Shown in pieces: positions 46,764 through 56,604 of a DNA stretch of 64,000 nt. This DNA is from CAVQFD01 sp963724695 (GTDB lineage: Bacteria; Acidobacteriota; Vicinamibacteria; Vicinamibacterales; CAVVIG01). Where the stretch lies: assembly GCA_963724695.1 (NCBI GenBank), contig CAVRVW010000011.1:676069-740068 (forward strand), read 5' to 3'. Numbering within the stretch: the first letter of the stretch is position 1; each line of letters begins with the position of its first letter. The notes beneath the pieces are model-generated. The model ran no database searches. It saw nothing but the letters and a program-made list of their open reading frames with translations, and was not told where the DNA came from. The translations under genes were made by a program, and so were the position numbers.

Positions 46764-48866
46764 TCAAGGACGCTTCAGGATCGGGATATCGGTCGGGTAT
46801 CCCCACACGACGACAGTCATCAGCCCCGTGCTCGAGCTGCGAACGTACCAGGTGCCGTTGGACGGACGGAACACCGCGAGATCGGTCCTCCCGTCGCCGT
46901 CGTAGTCGCCCGGTACAGGCAGGTCCTCCGGTTCACCCCAGAGCCACGCCTCGAAACCGGTGCTGGAGTTCCGGATGTACCAGATTCCGGTCGACGAGCG
47001 GAACACGGCGATGTCGGTACGGCCGTCGGCGTCGTAGTCGCCCGGTATCGCGACGTCGGCCTCGCCCCCCCACACCACGGTAGTCATCACCCCGGTCATC
47101 GAGCTGCGGATGTACCACGTCCCATTCGACGGGCGGAACACGGCGATGTCGGCTCTTCCCGTCGGCATCGTAGTCTGCAGGCACCGGCACATCGCCGATG
47201 CCGCCCCAGAGGCGGCCCTCGTCGAGGCCGGTGCTCGAGTTCCGAACGTACCAGACGCCGTTCGACGGGCGGAACACCGCGATGTCGGTGCGGCCGTCGC
47301 CGTCGTAATCCGCTTGCGTCGTCACATCGCCCAGGCCACCCCAGATGGACGAGGACATCGCGCCGGTGCTGGAGTTGCGGACATACCACGTCCCGTTCGA
47401 CGGCCGGAACACCGCCATGTCGTTCAGGCCGTCGCCGTCGTAGTTGCCTGGAACCGGCACATCACCCGGCTCGCCCCACACCAGGCTCTGGCTCAGCCCT
47501 GTCGCCGAGTTGCGGATGTACCACGTGCCGTTCGAGGGCCGGAACACCATGACGTCGGACTTCTCGTCGAGGTCGAAGTCACCGGTCGTGAGGGTGAATG
47601 GCATCACCCGGAAGGCGTCGGTCAACGTCGCGACCTCGGCGCCTGTGGTCAGCGTCACGCTTCGAGGCCCAAACGCTGCGCTGTCCGCGATCGTGATGTA
47701 CGCCGTCGCTTGCGTGCTGCTCTGTACGGTGACACTGCTCACCGTGATTCCCGCTCCAAAGCTGGCGGTGGTGGTTCCCTCGACGAAATGTGTGACCAGC
47801 CCGGAGATGGTGACGGTGAGATTCGCCTGCCGCTCTCGTCCGGTCGACGGTGCAACCTGAGTGATCGTCGGTGTCAGGATGGCCCGCCCGATCTTGTTCG
47901 CGGTGCACTCGGTGAACCAGATGTTGCCGTCCGGGCCGGCGGTGATGACTCGAGGACCACTATTGGACGTCGGGATGTTGTACTCGGTGACGGTGCCGGT
48001 GGGCGTGATCCGCCCAATCCGATTCGGCCTGCTGGGAGGCATATGCGGGGAGAACTGGAAATTGGGCTCGACGATACCAGAGATTGCCGTCCGGGCCGGC
48101 GGTGATCGCGTTAACGGAGAAGGAGCTGGGATCTGGAACTCGGTGACGCGTCCCGCTGAGGGTAATCCGCAAAATCTTGCTTGACAGCGAATCGGTTGGG
48201 TGAACCAGAGGTTGCCGTCCGCGCCGGCGGCGATATCTCGAAGGGTGTGGGAACCGGAAATTCGGTGATCATGCCGGTGGGCGTGATGCGCCCGACATAG
48301 CCATGCGAGCTGTCCGTGAACCAGAGGTTGCCGTCCGGGCCGGCGGTAATCCCACCAAGGGAGCCCCGCTGCGCGCGGGAAATGAAGTGATCGTCCCGTC
48401 GGGGGTGATCCGTCCGATAGTAGCTGCTGCGACTAGTTCGTGAACCAGACGTTGCCGTCCGGGCCGGCGGTGATCCCGCCGAGGTAGGTACGAGCCTGGT
48501 CCGGGCACCGGGAACTCGGTGACGGTTCCGGTCGGGGTGATCCGCCCGATCTTGTGACCCGCGGTCCAGAGCCTCGGTGAACCAGAGGTTGCCGTCCGGC
48601 CCGGCGGTGATCCACGAGAGCCCGCAACACGAGGGCACCGGGAACTCGGTGATCGTGCCGGCGGGAGTGATCCGGCCGATCTTGTTGGCCGTCCTCTCGA
48701 CGAACCAGACGTTGCCGTCCGGGCCAGCGGTGATGCCGATGAGGCCGCTTTGCGCCGTGGGGACGGGGAACTCCATGATGGGTGGCTGCGCCGCCACCAC
48801 ACCGGGCACCCCGGCCAGCGCCGTAACCAGCAGCAGGGCCCGGAAGCTCACTCGAACGTTAAACAA
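46764..48866 (-). pseudogene. secreted Vgb-propeller / IPT / FG-GAP repeat protein, several frameshifts
   Basis: The start is probably the TTG at 48866 or GTG at 48851, giving a signal peptide (ALLLVTALAGVPGVVAAQ). The N-terminal half has streptogramin-lyase-like blades, each with ITAGPDGNVWFVE-type and IGRITPAGTITEFPVP-type strands, about seven copies. An IPT-like domain follows (ITQVAPSTGRERQANLTVTI), then about seven 45-residue FG-GAP-like repeats (GDYDGDGRTDIAVFRPSNGT, WYVRNSSTG). Repeats show a DNA period near 135 bp at 46.8-47.5 kb. Several indels interrupt it. Likely a secreted or surface adhesion or binding protein; no lyase activity is implied. Confidence 0.7.
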
Positions 48867-48876
48867 TCGCCGCCCA

Positions 48877-49775
48877 CTAGTTGGTCGCTGCGAGCGTCTG
48901 CTGGAACCACGCGAGCAGTGCCGCATTCGCCTTCTCCGCATCGGCGCCGCGGAAGCCGTGGCCGGCGCCGGGCAGCGTGATGAACTCGGACTTGATCTTG
49001 TTGTCCTGGAGCGCCTTGAACATCCGCTGGCTGTGGCTGATGTTGACCGTCGTGTCCGCGTCGCCGTGGATCGAGCAGCGTCGGCGGATCGTCCGGCGAG
49101 ACGAACAGGATCGGCGAGATGTCGGCGGCTTTCTCCTGCTCGAAGTTGAGCGCCGGGAACCGCTGGCCCGGCGTGGCGGGAACCAGGCCGCGAGCCATCG
49201 GTCTGAAGATCGACCGGCGGGTAGTAGGCCACGACGGACTGGACGCGATTGCTTTCGCGCATGAACGGCTCGTCGGCGGACGGGTCGCCGTTGTCCGACG
49301 CCGTGGCGAGAATCATCGACAGATGTCCGCCGGCGCTGCCGCCGTGCACGCCGAGGCGGTTGGGATCGACGCCCCACTGCTTGGCGTTGTAGCGGACGAA
49401 GCGCACCGCGCGGCGCACGTCGGAGACCGCGTCCGGCACCAGATACCGCGGGCTGCTGCCGTGGCGCACGACGACGACGGTGAATCCCTTGTCGAGCAGA
49501 AACTGAAAGCGCGCGACGGCCTCGGTGGGCGGCGTCCAGCGCGAGACCCAGCCGCCGCTGACCATGTACAGAATCGCCGCGCCGTTGGCGCTGGTCTTCG
49601 GCTTGAGGACGTCGAGCGTCATCGCCAGTCCGTCCTTGTGGCCGTAGACCAGGTCGGGGAGGATCTCCACTTCGACGGCTCGGGCCGAACTGACGAAGAG
49701 GCTGGAAAACACGAGGGCCGCGGCAGTCGTCCGCATGGCCCGCCGAACGCCGTCGAGACGTGGATAGGTGGTCAT
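48877..49775 (-). CDS. secreted alpha/beta hydrolase (esterase-like), two frameshifts
   Basis: The ATG at 49775 has GGAGG 6 nt upstream and a signal peptide follows. Blocks: GAAILYMVSGGWVSRWTPPT (oxyanion region), WGVDPNRLGVHGGSAGGHLS (nucleophile GGSAGG), then in shifted frames FPALNFEQEKAADISPILFV, IHGDADTTVNISHSQRMFKA (catalytic Asp) and LPGAGHGFRGADAEKANAAL (catalytic His). This is a BD-FAE/carboxylesterase-type fold, length about 299 residues. Indels near 49190 and 49080. Substrate unknown. Confidence 0.75.
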
Positions 49776-49863
49776 TCGTTTCCTCCGGGCCATCAGTTGT
49801 CCGTGCGGGCCGCGGCCTCGCGGTATCCTACTCTAGGCATCGAGTAGAAGGGAGCACGCCAAC

Positions 49864-50340
49864 ATGAAGCCAAAGAACACGATCTGCCTCTGGTTCGACA
49901 AGGACGCGCAAGAGGCGGCGCGCTTCTACGCCGCCACCTTTCCGGACAGTGAAGTGACCGCAGTTCACCAGGCGCCCGGTGACTACCCGAGCGGCAAGGC
50001 GGGCGATGTGCTGACGGTGGAGTTCACCGTCCTCGGCATTCCCTGTCTCGGTCTCAACGGCGGCCCGCAGTTCAAGCAGAGCGAGGCCTTTTCCTTCCAG
50101 ATCGCGACGGACAATCAGGAGGAGACGGACCGCTACTGGAACGCGATCGTCGGCAATGGCGGCAAGGAAAGCGCCTGCGGCTGGTGCAAGGACCGCTGGG
50201 GCCTCTCCTGGCAGATCACCCCGCGCGCCCTGACCGATGCGTTCGCGGCGGGCGGCGGCGAGGCCAAGCGTGCCTTCGAGGCGATGATGCACATGAAGAA
50301 GATCGACGTCGCCACCATCGAGGCGGCGCGGCGGGGCTGA
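49864..50340 (+). CDS. VOC-family protein (PhnB-like)
   Basis: A 158-residue glyoxalase/VOC-fold protein: NTICLWFDKDAQEAARFYAA, VLTVEFTVLGIPCLGLNGGP, AFSFQIATDNQEETDRYWNA and WCKDRWGLSWQITPRALTDA. This is the PhnB/3-demethylubiquinone-methyltransferase-like branch, which usually lacks known catalytic function. It converges on the permease gene, 6 nt away. Confidence 0.85.
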   Translation: MKPKNTICLWFDKDAQEAARFYAATFPDSEVTAVHQAPGDYPSGKAGDVLTVEFTVLGIPCLGLNGGPQFKQSEAFSFQIATDNQEETDRYWNAIVGNGGKESACGWCKDRWGLSWQITPRALTDAFAAGGGEAKRAFEAMMHMKKIDVATIEAARRG

Positions 50341-50346
50341 CAGGCG

Positions 50347-52812
50347 CTAATCCTGCCTGAGCGCGTCGCTCGGGTCGATCCCGCCTGCGCGCAGCGCTGG
50401 AATCAGCGCCGCACACGCACACGCCGCGACGATGCAGAGCAGGCTGGCGGCGTAGGCGAGCGGATCGAAGAGACGCACGCGTCGACCCGATCTGCTCGGC
50501 CGCGGGCGTCGCCAGGAGCACGGCGCCGAGCGCGGCGGTGAAGCTGCCGCCGAGGAGCAGCCCGATGCCGACCGGACGAGCCGACTGTCGACAGCACGAG
50601 CGCGGCGATGCTGCCGCGGGTCGCGCCGAGCGCCATCCGCACGCCGATCTCCCTGGTGCGCTGCTCGACGAGATACGAGAGCACGCTGAACAGCCCCGAC
50701 AACGTCAGCAGAAGCGCCAGCGCGCCAAGCACCAGCGTCAGCCAGAACGGAATCGCCAGCAGATACGTCTTCCGCGCTGGCGATGGTCTGCAGCGTTGAG
50801 ACCTCGCCCATGTTGGGATCGATCGCCGCCAGCCGATCGACGAGCGCATGACGCGCACGCTCGGCATTCGCCGCGCACCTGCATCATGAGCGACGTCCTG
50901 GCGGCCTCGGCGCTGATCGGCACGTAGACACCCGCGCCCGCCATCCTGAAGCCGCCCAGCCGAAAGCCGGCCACGTCCCGTGCGACGCCAACGACGATGA
51001 GGCTGCGCGAGACCGGCGGCCGCGACGTCGCCGGCACGTCGCTGACCTCCGGCCCGCTTCCTGTCGGATCTGGCTCGAGCCGCAGGACCTGTCCGACGGC
51101 ATCGAGCGCCCGGCCACAGCTGGCGCGCGACGCCCTCGGACACGATCGCCACCGCGGCGTCTCGCGCTCCGCTCGGTCTGCGTGAAGCCGCGTCCGCGCA
51201 CGAGATCGATGCCGAGGACGCCGAAGTACTCCGGCGAGACGAACTGGTACGTGACCGTCGACTTGCCGCTCGCGCCGTCCGCAAGCGCCGGGCGTCCGCC
51301 CAGCACGCCCGGCCACGCGGCCGCGACCGCAGCGCGACCGACGGCTCGCTCTTCACCACTTCGAGGATCGCGCCGCGCCTCTCCTCGTTCAGGATGCTGA
51401 CGTTGACGATACCGGCCGTGCGGATACCGGGATCGACGGTCGCTGCCGCCCACGAGCTGCGCAGGAAGACGGCCGCGCAGATGAGGAGCAGCACGGATCC
51501 CGTCACCTGCAGCGCGACGAGCGCATTCCGGGCGCGGCCGGGACGGGCATCGCGCACCACCTCGCCGCGAATCGCCCGCACCAGCTCCACGCGCGTGGCC
51601 TGAAGCGCCGGCGCGAGCGCGAAGAACAGGGTCGAGACCATCGCGCCGGCCACCAGGAACAGCGCGACGCGCCAGTCCGCTGGCGGCACGGCGAGACGAA
51701 TGTTGCCGATCTCCGGCGGGAAGGTGCTGATCACCGCGTAGACGACGCCCGCGAGCACGAGCCGTGAGATGCCGAAGGCGAGCGCAGCGGAGACCAGCGC
51801 GAGCAGCAGGCTTTCGGTGAGCAACTGCCAGATGATGCGGCGCCGCGACGCGCCAATCGCCAGCCGGATGCCGATCTCGCGCTGGCGCGCGACCCCGCGC
51901 GCGAGCAGCAGGTTGGCGACGTTCGCGCACCCGATCATCAGGATGAGGCCGAACGCAAAGAAGAGCGGCATGAACAGCAGCATGGCGTCGGTCGACAGCG
52001 GGACCGTGCCCGGCCTCGGTTCGAGGACGAGGCTCGCGCGGCCGCTCGCCGGAACGTTCGGCCACGCTGCGCGAGTCCCACACGAGCGAGCTGCGCGAGC
52101 GCCTGGTCGCGCGACAGACCGGGCTTCAGCCGGCCGACGATGTGGAGGCCGCGGGCGTCTTCGCGTCCCTGCTGGCCGCGGCGGAACTGGCCAAGGAGCG
52201 AGAGCGGCGCCCAGAAGTCCGGCGCCGCATGACCTCGAGTCCTCGAAAGCCTTCCGGCATCACGCCGACGACCTGGAACGACGCGCCGTTCAGCAGGACC
52301 GTGCGGTCGAGCACGCCGGGATCGCTCGCAAAGTGCTGGGACCAGGCGCGATGGCTGAGGACAATGACCGGAGGGCGGCCGGGTTCGTCGTCCGAGGGCG
52401 TGAGCGTGCGCCCACGCTCGGCGCTGACGCCGAGGACGTGGAAGAAGTTTCCCGTGACGAGCCGGCCCTCCCTCCTGCGGCCCTCGATCCAGGCCGTCAC
52501 GTCCGGCGTCGTCGCGAACGCATCGGAGAACACGTCCGTTTCGCGGACGAGCGCGTCGTACTGCGCGCGCGTGAAGGTCGCGGGCTCCGCGTCAGCCGAT
52601 CGCTGACGTTCGACCGCGAACAGCTCGTGCGGGTTGCGCACCTCGTCCACGCGAAAGAGATAGGCGTTGAGGATCGTGAAGACGACGGTCACCAGCCCGA
52701 GGCCGAGCCCCACCGTCGCGACAATCGTCAGGGCCACCAGCGGCGCCCGGCGGAACGAGCGAAAGGCGTAACGGACGTCTCGCACCACGCTGTCGAGCAG
52801 CGCGTTCCTCAT
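50347..52812 (-). pseudogene. ADOP-type ABC transporter permease (MacB/FtsX), several frameshifts
   Basis: It begins VRDVRYAFRSFRRAPLVALT with the first helix (IVATVGLGLGLVTVVFTILN), then a MacB periplasmic core (ADAEPATFTRAQYDALVRET, GVMPEGFRGLEV), FtsX segments (LMIGCANVANLLLARGVARQ, REIGIRLAIGASRRRIIWQL) and a second FtsX copy (LALLLTLSGLFSVLSYLVEQ, REIGVRMALGATRGSIAALV) ending GIDPSDALRQD. This duplicated layout is the acidobacterial ADOP form. Restored length is about 820 residues. At least five indels occur (near 52220, 51330, 51140, 50860, 50560). No cognate ATPase is adjacent. It may export a peptide or lipid. Confidence 0.8.
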
Positions 52813-52883
52813 CGGGTTTGGCACAGGGAAGAAGACGAATCCGACGGCGCCGAAGTTCGCTCGGAATCTACCACAGGCAAGTG

Positions 52884-53564
52884 CTAGCGCGACGCGACCG
52901 CCCTGAACGGCGTGCTCGCCAGCGTGTCGCCCCACATCAGCGCAATTCTGCCGTTGTCGTTCTTCATGTCCAGGAAGCTCCACGTCAACTGATCCACTTC
53001 GAACGGCAGCTTGTCCAGTTTCATGGGGACGCGCGCGACGTCCTTGTCAGCCGTGTAGCCGTAGGCGCCCCACAGCGCCTCCTTGTTGTTGGCGTCGAAA
53101 CGTTCCTGCGCCGCCCAGCTCGACACGATCAGCGTCCACGCCGGGAGCTTGAGATCGACGAACAGGCTGTACTCGCCGGCAGGAATCGTCCTGTCGCCGA
53201 GTACCAGCGGCACTTCGGTCTTCAGGCGCGTCGACTTGTTTGCGCCGGCGCGCCATACCGGCGGCGCCGGCAGGCCCTGTGTGCCAACGTCGTTGGCGGC
53301 CTTGCCGTAGTCGGCGCCGGATCCAAAGAGATCGCGGCCACGCTGCAGCGGGCGCCCATAGGTGATCTCAATCCACTTGCCGTTCTGATACGACTCGCGC
53401 CCGAGCGTGAATGCCGGTCGCGCCGGTTTGACCCACTGCCCGAGGACCTGCGTCTGCGCGGTCCCCTCGGGACTGAGGGGCCGCGGTGCAGGCGCCTGCT
53501 GCGCGGTCAGCGCGGTCATGAATGCAGCGGTCACGGCGGCTCCGGCGATCCACGTGCGTGTCAT
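52884..53564 (-). CDS. DUF2911 secreted protein
   Basis: A 226-residue protein with a signal peptide (cleavage near ALTAQ) and DUF2911 motifs: WIEITYGRPLQRGRDLFG, VWRAGANKSTRLKTEVPLVL, GDRTIPAGEYSLFVDLKLPA and WTLIVSSWAAQERFD. The family is periplasmic and widespread in Bacteroidota and Acidobacteriota, with no defined function. Codon use and composition look like the neighbours. It is on the same strand as the permease but 71 nt upstream of it. Confidence 0.85.
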   Translation of the reverse strand: MTRTWIAGAAVTAAFMTALTAQQAPAPRPLSPEGTAQTQVLGQWVKPARPAFTLGRESYQNGKWIEITYGRPLQRGRDLFGSGADYGKAANDVGTQGLPAPPVWRAGANKSTRLKTEVPLVLGDRTIPAGEYSLFVDLKLPAWTLIVSSWAAQERFDANNKEALWGAYGYTADKDVARVPMKLDKLPFEVDQLTWSFLDMKNDNGRIALMWGDTLASTPFRAVASR

Positions 53565-53710
53565 CGTCCCTCCCTATCAAGCTGCCCAAGTCATGAGCGC
53601 GGTGCCCATGATGGCTGGCTGTCAGAGCGACGCCGACTCATCCTACGCGAGAATCGGCCCATCGCATGCGTCCGAGCGATCTGTCTGTTTTTGCTCCCAT
53701 CGCCATCGGG

Positions 53711-54157
53711 TCAGGCCCCCCGACCGACAAAAAGTGGTTTCGCGCGCCACAGGGCGACAGTGGGCACCATGAAGATCAGCGCGGCGATTGCGCCCCCCAG
53801 CCAGCCACGGCCTCGAGCATCGAGCAGGTTCCACACCAGCATGCCAACGGCGACCTGCGCCGAGTACACGGCTGCCCACGGCCACATCCATGACCGCATG
53901 CCCCAGAACCCCCAGGCGCCCAGGGCATAGATGATCCAGTGGACTGGCTCTGTCGCCTTGGCCCAGAAGCCGGTCAAGGCGACGCCGAACCACACCTCGC
54001 GGTCCTCGGCCATCGGTTTCAGGAAGAAATCAAACGGCATGTAGATGAACGTCATGTACAGGCAGAACATCCACAGGAGATTGATCCACCAGGGGCGACC
54101 GCCCATCAGTCCGCGTATCGTGCGCCGACGAGGCTCCGCAACCGATTGCCTGTCCAT
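53711..54157 (-). CDS. small integral membrane protein
   Basis: 148 residues with about four hydrophobic segments: INLLWMFCLYMTFIYMPFDF, VHWIIYALGAWGFWGMRSWM, AAVYSAQVAVGMLVWNLL and GAIAALIFMVPTVALWRAKP. I do not recognise a family. It lies directly downstream of the truncated monooxygenase on the same strand. Trp-rich helices and a short basic N terminus (AEPRRRTIRG) suggest a bilayer protein of the cytoplasmic membrane. Confidence 0.6.
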   Translation of the reverse strand: MDRQSVAEPRRRTIRGLMGGRPWWINLLWMFCLYMTFIYMPFDFFLKPMAEDREVWFGVALTGFWAKATEPVHWIIYALGAWGFWGMRSWMWPWAAVYSAQVAVGMLVWNLLDARGRGWLGGAIAALIFMVPTVALWRAKPLFVGRGA

Positions 54158-54201
54158 CTATCCAAGTCCGTGTGTCAGCGGGTTGGAACCACCGAATCCA
54201 A

Positions 54202-54800
54202 TCAAGGCGCAAGTATACGCACGTCAACGTGAGAGGACAGCTTCCGGACGACGTACTCGGCATCCTGGTGCACACCGCCGAGCAGCGACGAGCCGATCCT
54301 GTACTGGTAACGCAAGCCAACGAAGCCAAGCCCCGGCGCGGCGGCGACGATGCCTCGGCGGTGATCGGGATAGCCTTCAGGTCCGAACACCGGTAGCTGA
54401 ATCCATCTGAAATCCGGACGGAATCCAGTGCACCAGACAACCGTTCGCACGTCCTCGAGCACACGCCCGTCGTCGAGGCGGGGGTGCCCGTTCGACGCGC
54501 CCACTGTCCGGCCGACGGTTGTCAGCGTCGGAACCATGAGGGCGCGGCGCGAGAAGCCGACCAGCGGATCGCCGGTGAACAGCCCCTTGCCCATCAGCCT
54601 GCGCCCGACACACGAGTCGACGGATGGGCGCATGACCGTCCACCACAGCCAGTCGTACACATCGCGCCCAAGCAGCCGTCGGGGGATGGAGCCCGTGTCG
54701 CGCCCCGACAGCCACGTGGAGCGGCCCGATTCGGCGAGCTCCAACGCGATCTGGGCCCCCGAGTTGCCCGCGCCGACCACCAGGACCGTCCTCGATTCTT
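54202..54800 (-). pseudogene. flavin monooxygenase, C-terminal part only
   Basis: The open part starts at the NADPH-binding segment TVLVVGAGNSGAQIALELAE (GAGNSG) and runs through VYDWLWWTVMRPSVD, VRTVVWCTGFRPDFRWIQLP (the CTGF-xD motif of these enzymes) and GFVGLRYQYRIGSSLLGGVH. The N-terminal FAD domain of about 160 residues is missing; the sequence upstream of about 54800 is unrelated, AT-richer and belongs to the DUF2239 control region. This looks like a gene truncated by rearrangement. Confidence 0.7.
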
Positions 54801-54892
54801 TTCATGGGAAGCAATGATCATCGCTGCAAGTTGTTGAAAAGACGGGAGACATTCTGTTGCTTGGAGACAGGGCCGCCCCAACCGAAAATATT

Positions 54893-54941
54893 TACCCGGG
54901 CAATATTGACACCCGTATTTTACCCGGGTATATTACCGGGG
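54893..54941 (+). promoter_or_regulatory. DUF2239 promoter with clustered CCCGGG boxes
   Basis: TTGACA (54906-54911), a 17-nt spacer and TATATT (54929-54934) make an almost consensus promoter. TACCCGGGCA (54893-54902), the perfect palindrome TACCCGGGTA (54921-54930) and TTACCGGGG (54933-54941) are repeated boxes; the first two are 28 bp apart. The start of transcription should fall at about 54941, the G of the GTG start codon, giving a leaderless message. Confidence 0.65.
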
Positions 54942-55480
54942 TGAGCTGCACGGTCTTCCATCAATTCCGCAAGGTCGCCTCGGGCACGAACGACGAAATC
55001 GCTCTCTTTTTGAGAGACAAGCCCCAAGGCGGCGACTATCTGGTTTTCGACGACGGGACCGGCCGACAACTGGACCTCGACCTGCGTGCGGTGGAGTCCC
55101 GGCCGCCGGTGGACAGTCAAACCGAGCCTCGCGGTCGTGGACGCCCACGCCTCGGCGTCATCGCCCGCGAAGTGACTCTGCTGCCCAGCCACTGGGACTG
55201 GTTGAACGTTCAGCCCGGGGGAGCCTCTGTGGCGCTGCGGAAACTTGTCGATGCGGCCCGTCGTACCAGTGGCGACCGCGATCGCGTCCGCGCCGCCCAG
55301 GAGTCGACGTACTGGTTCATCTCCGCCATCGCTGGCAACCTGCCTGGATTTGAGGAGGCGACGCGCGCGCTCTTCGCCTACGACCGTCGGCGCTTCGCCG
55401 ATCTCATTTCCGGGTGGCCGGAAGACATCCGCGACTACGCCATCCGGCTGGCGTTTGCGGATCACGATCCGGCGGGCTGA
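54941..55480 (+). CDS. DUF2239 family protein
   Basis: A 179-residue protein from a leaderless GTG. The family core is clear: DYLVFDDGTGRQLDLDLRAV, GRPRLGVIAREVTLLPSHWD and WLNVQPGGASVALRKLVDAA, then YWFISAIAGNLPGFEEATRA. DUF2239 has no known function. The promoter with repeated CCCGGG boxes suggests stress-controlled or self-controlled expression. RGRGRPRLG is basic and could contact nucleic acid, but this is a guess. Confidence 0.85.
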   Translation: MSCTVFHQFRKVASGTNDEIALFLRDKPQGGDYLVFDDGTGRQLDLDLRAVESRPPVDSQTEPRGRGRPRLGVIAREVTLLPSHWDWLNVQPGGASVALRKLVDAARRTSGDRDRVRAAQESTYWFISAIAGNLPGFEEATRALFAYDRRRFADLISGWPEDIRDYAIRLAFADHDPAG

Positions 55481-55596
55481 CTGATTCCCCTGTGGGAACG
55501 TCAGCTCGCCTGACTTTCAACTAACAACGCGGACGAAATGTCTCGCCCGCAGGGCATACGCCGGAGGTGTGCCCGATTGCAAAAGGAGCCATTCCG

Positions 55597-56508
55597 ATGA
55601 CGCCGATCTACAAGACAGCCGAAGGGGAACGGCTCGTTCGCGAGCGCTATCATGCATTCCTCAAATACTGGCCAGTCGCCAACGAGCACGTCCGCATCGC
55701 CACCAGCCAGGGCGAGACGTTCGTCGTGGCGTCCGGGGATGTCAACGCCCCGCCTCTGCTGCTGCTCCACGGCAGCGCCGGCAACAGTGCCATGTGGATT
55801 AGCGACATCGCCGCCTTCGCGGCACGCTTCCGCGTTTACGTTATCGATATGATCGGCGAAGCCGGCCTCAGCGCGCCTTCACGGCCGTCTCTCGATTCCG
55901 ACGCGTATGCTCAGTGGCTCGACGATGTGCTCGATTCGCTGTCGATCGATCGCGTCTCGATGGTCGGCGTCTCGCTCGGAGGGTGGCTCGCCCTCGACTA
56001 CGCCATTCGCCGTCCAGGCCGTGTCGCGCGACTTGCGGTTCTCTCCCCCGGCGGAGTCGGACGTCAGAAGCTCGGGATGGTCTTCGCCGCCATCGCGTTT
56101 CGCGCGTGTGGCGCCTGGGGCAAACGCAAGCTGACCGAAAGAGTTTTCGGACGCCGGCCCGCGCACGTCTCGCCGGCAGTCAAAGCGTTCATGGGTTTCA
56201 TCGCGCTCATCCACGAGCATTTCCGGCCGCGCATGGCGATGCTGCCGGTCTTCCGGGACGAGTCCCTGCGTCGCCTCACCATGCCCGTCCTCGCCATCGT
56301 TGGCGCGCGCGACGTCATGCTCGATTCTGGAGCGACAAAACGTCGTCTCGAACGCACCGTGCCCAAGGCGGAGGTCACGATGCTTCCTGATGCGGGCCAC
56401 GTCATCACCGGACAGACCGACCGCGTCGTGCAATTCCTGACGGGACATGAACGACGTCGCTTCGAGAGATCACCGTCCAGGGAGTGCGACTTCCCGAAGA
56501 CATACTGA
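55597..56508 (+). CDS. alpha/beta fold hydrolase
   Basis: AAGGAG lies 9 nt before the ATG at 55597. The 303-residue cytoplasmic enzyme has APPLLLLHGSAGNSAMWISD (oxyanion HG), DRVSMVGVSLGGWLALDYAI (nucleophile Ser in GVSLGG), PVLAIVGARDVMLDSGATKR (Asp) and TMLPDAGHVITGQTDRVVQF (His). The triad is complete. It belongs to the large proline-iminopeptidase/epoxide-hydrolase-like group; substrate unknown. The DUF2306 gene converges on it. Confidence 0.85.
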   Translation: MTPIYKTAEGERLVRERYHAFLKYWPVANEHVRIATSQGETFVVASGDVNAPPLLLLHGSAGNSAMWISDIAAFAARFRVYVIDMIGEAGLSAPSRPSLDSDAYAQWLDDVLDSLSIDRVSMVGVSLGGWLALDYAIRRPGRVARLAVLSPGGVGRQKLGMVFAAIAFRACGAWGKRKLTERVFGRRPAHVSPAVKAFMGFIALIHEHFRPRMAMLPVFRDESLRRLTMPVLAIVGARDVMLDSGATKRRLERTVPKAEVTMLPDAGHVITGQTDRVVQFLTGHERRRFERSPSRECDFPKTY

Positions 56509-56604
56509 GACCGACCGATTGAAGAAGTAACAGGAGATAGGAATCTCTCGGCGACGGGACGAAATCACTGCCTTCGTCGAGGCCGGACGATTTCAGCAAC
56601 TGGC

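Noticed and set aside
55485..55498. Possible terminator TTCCC-CTGT-GGGAA after DUF2239
   Set aside because: Only a 5-bp stem without a T tract; too weak to call.
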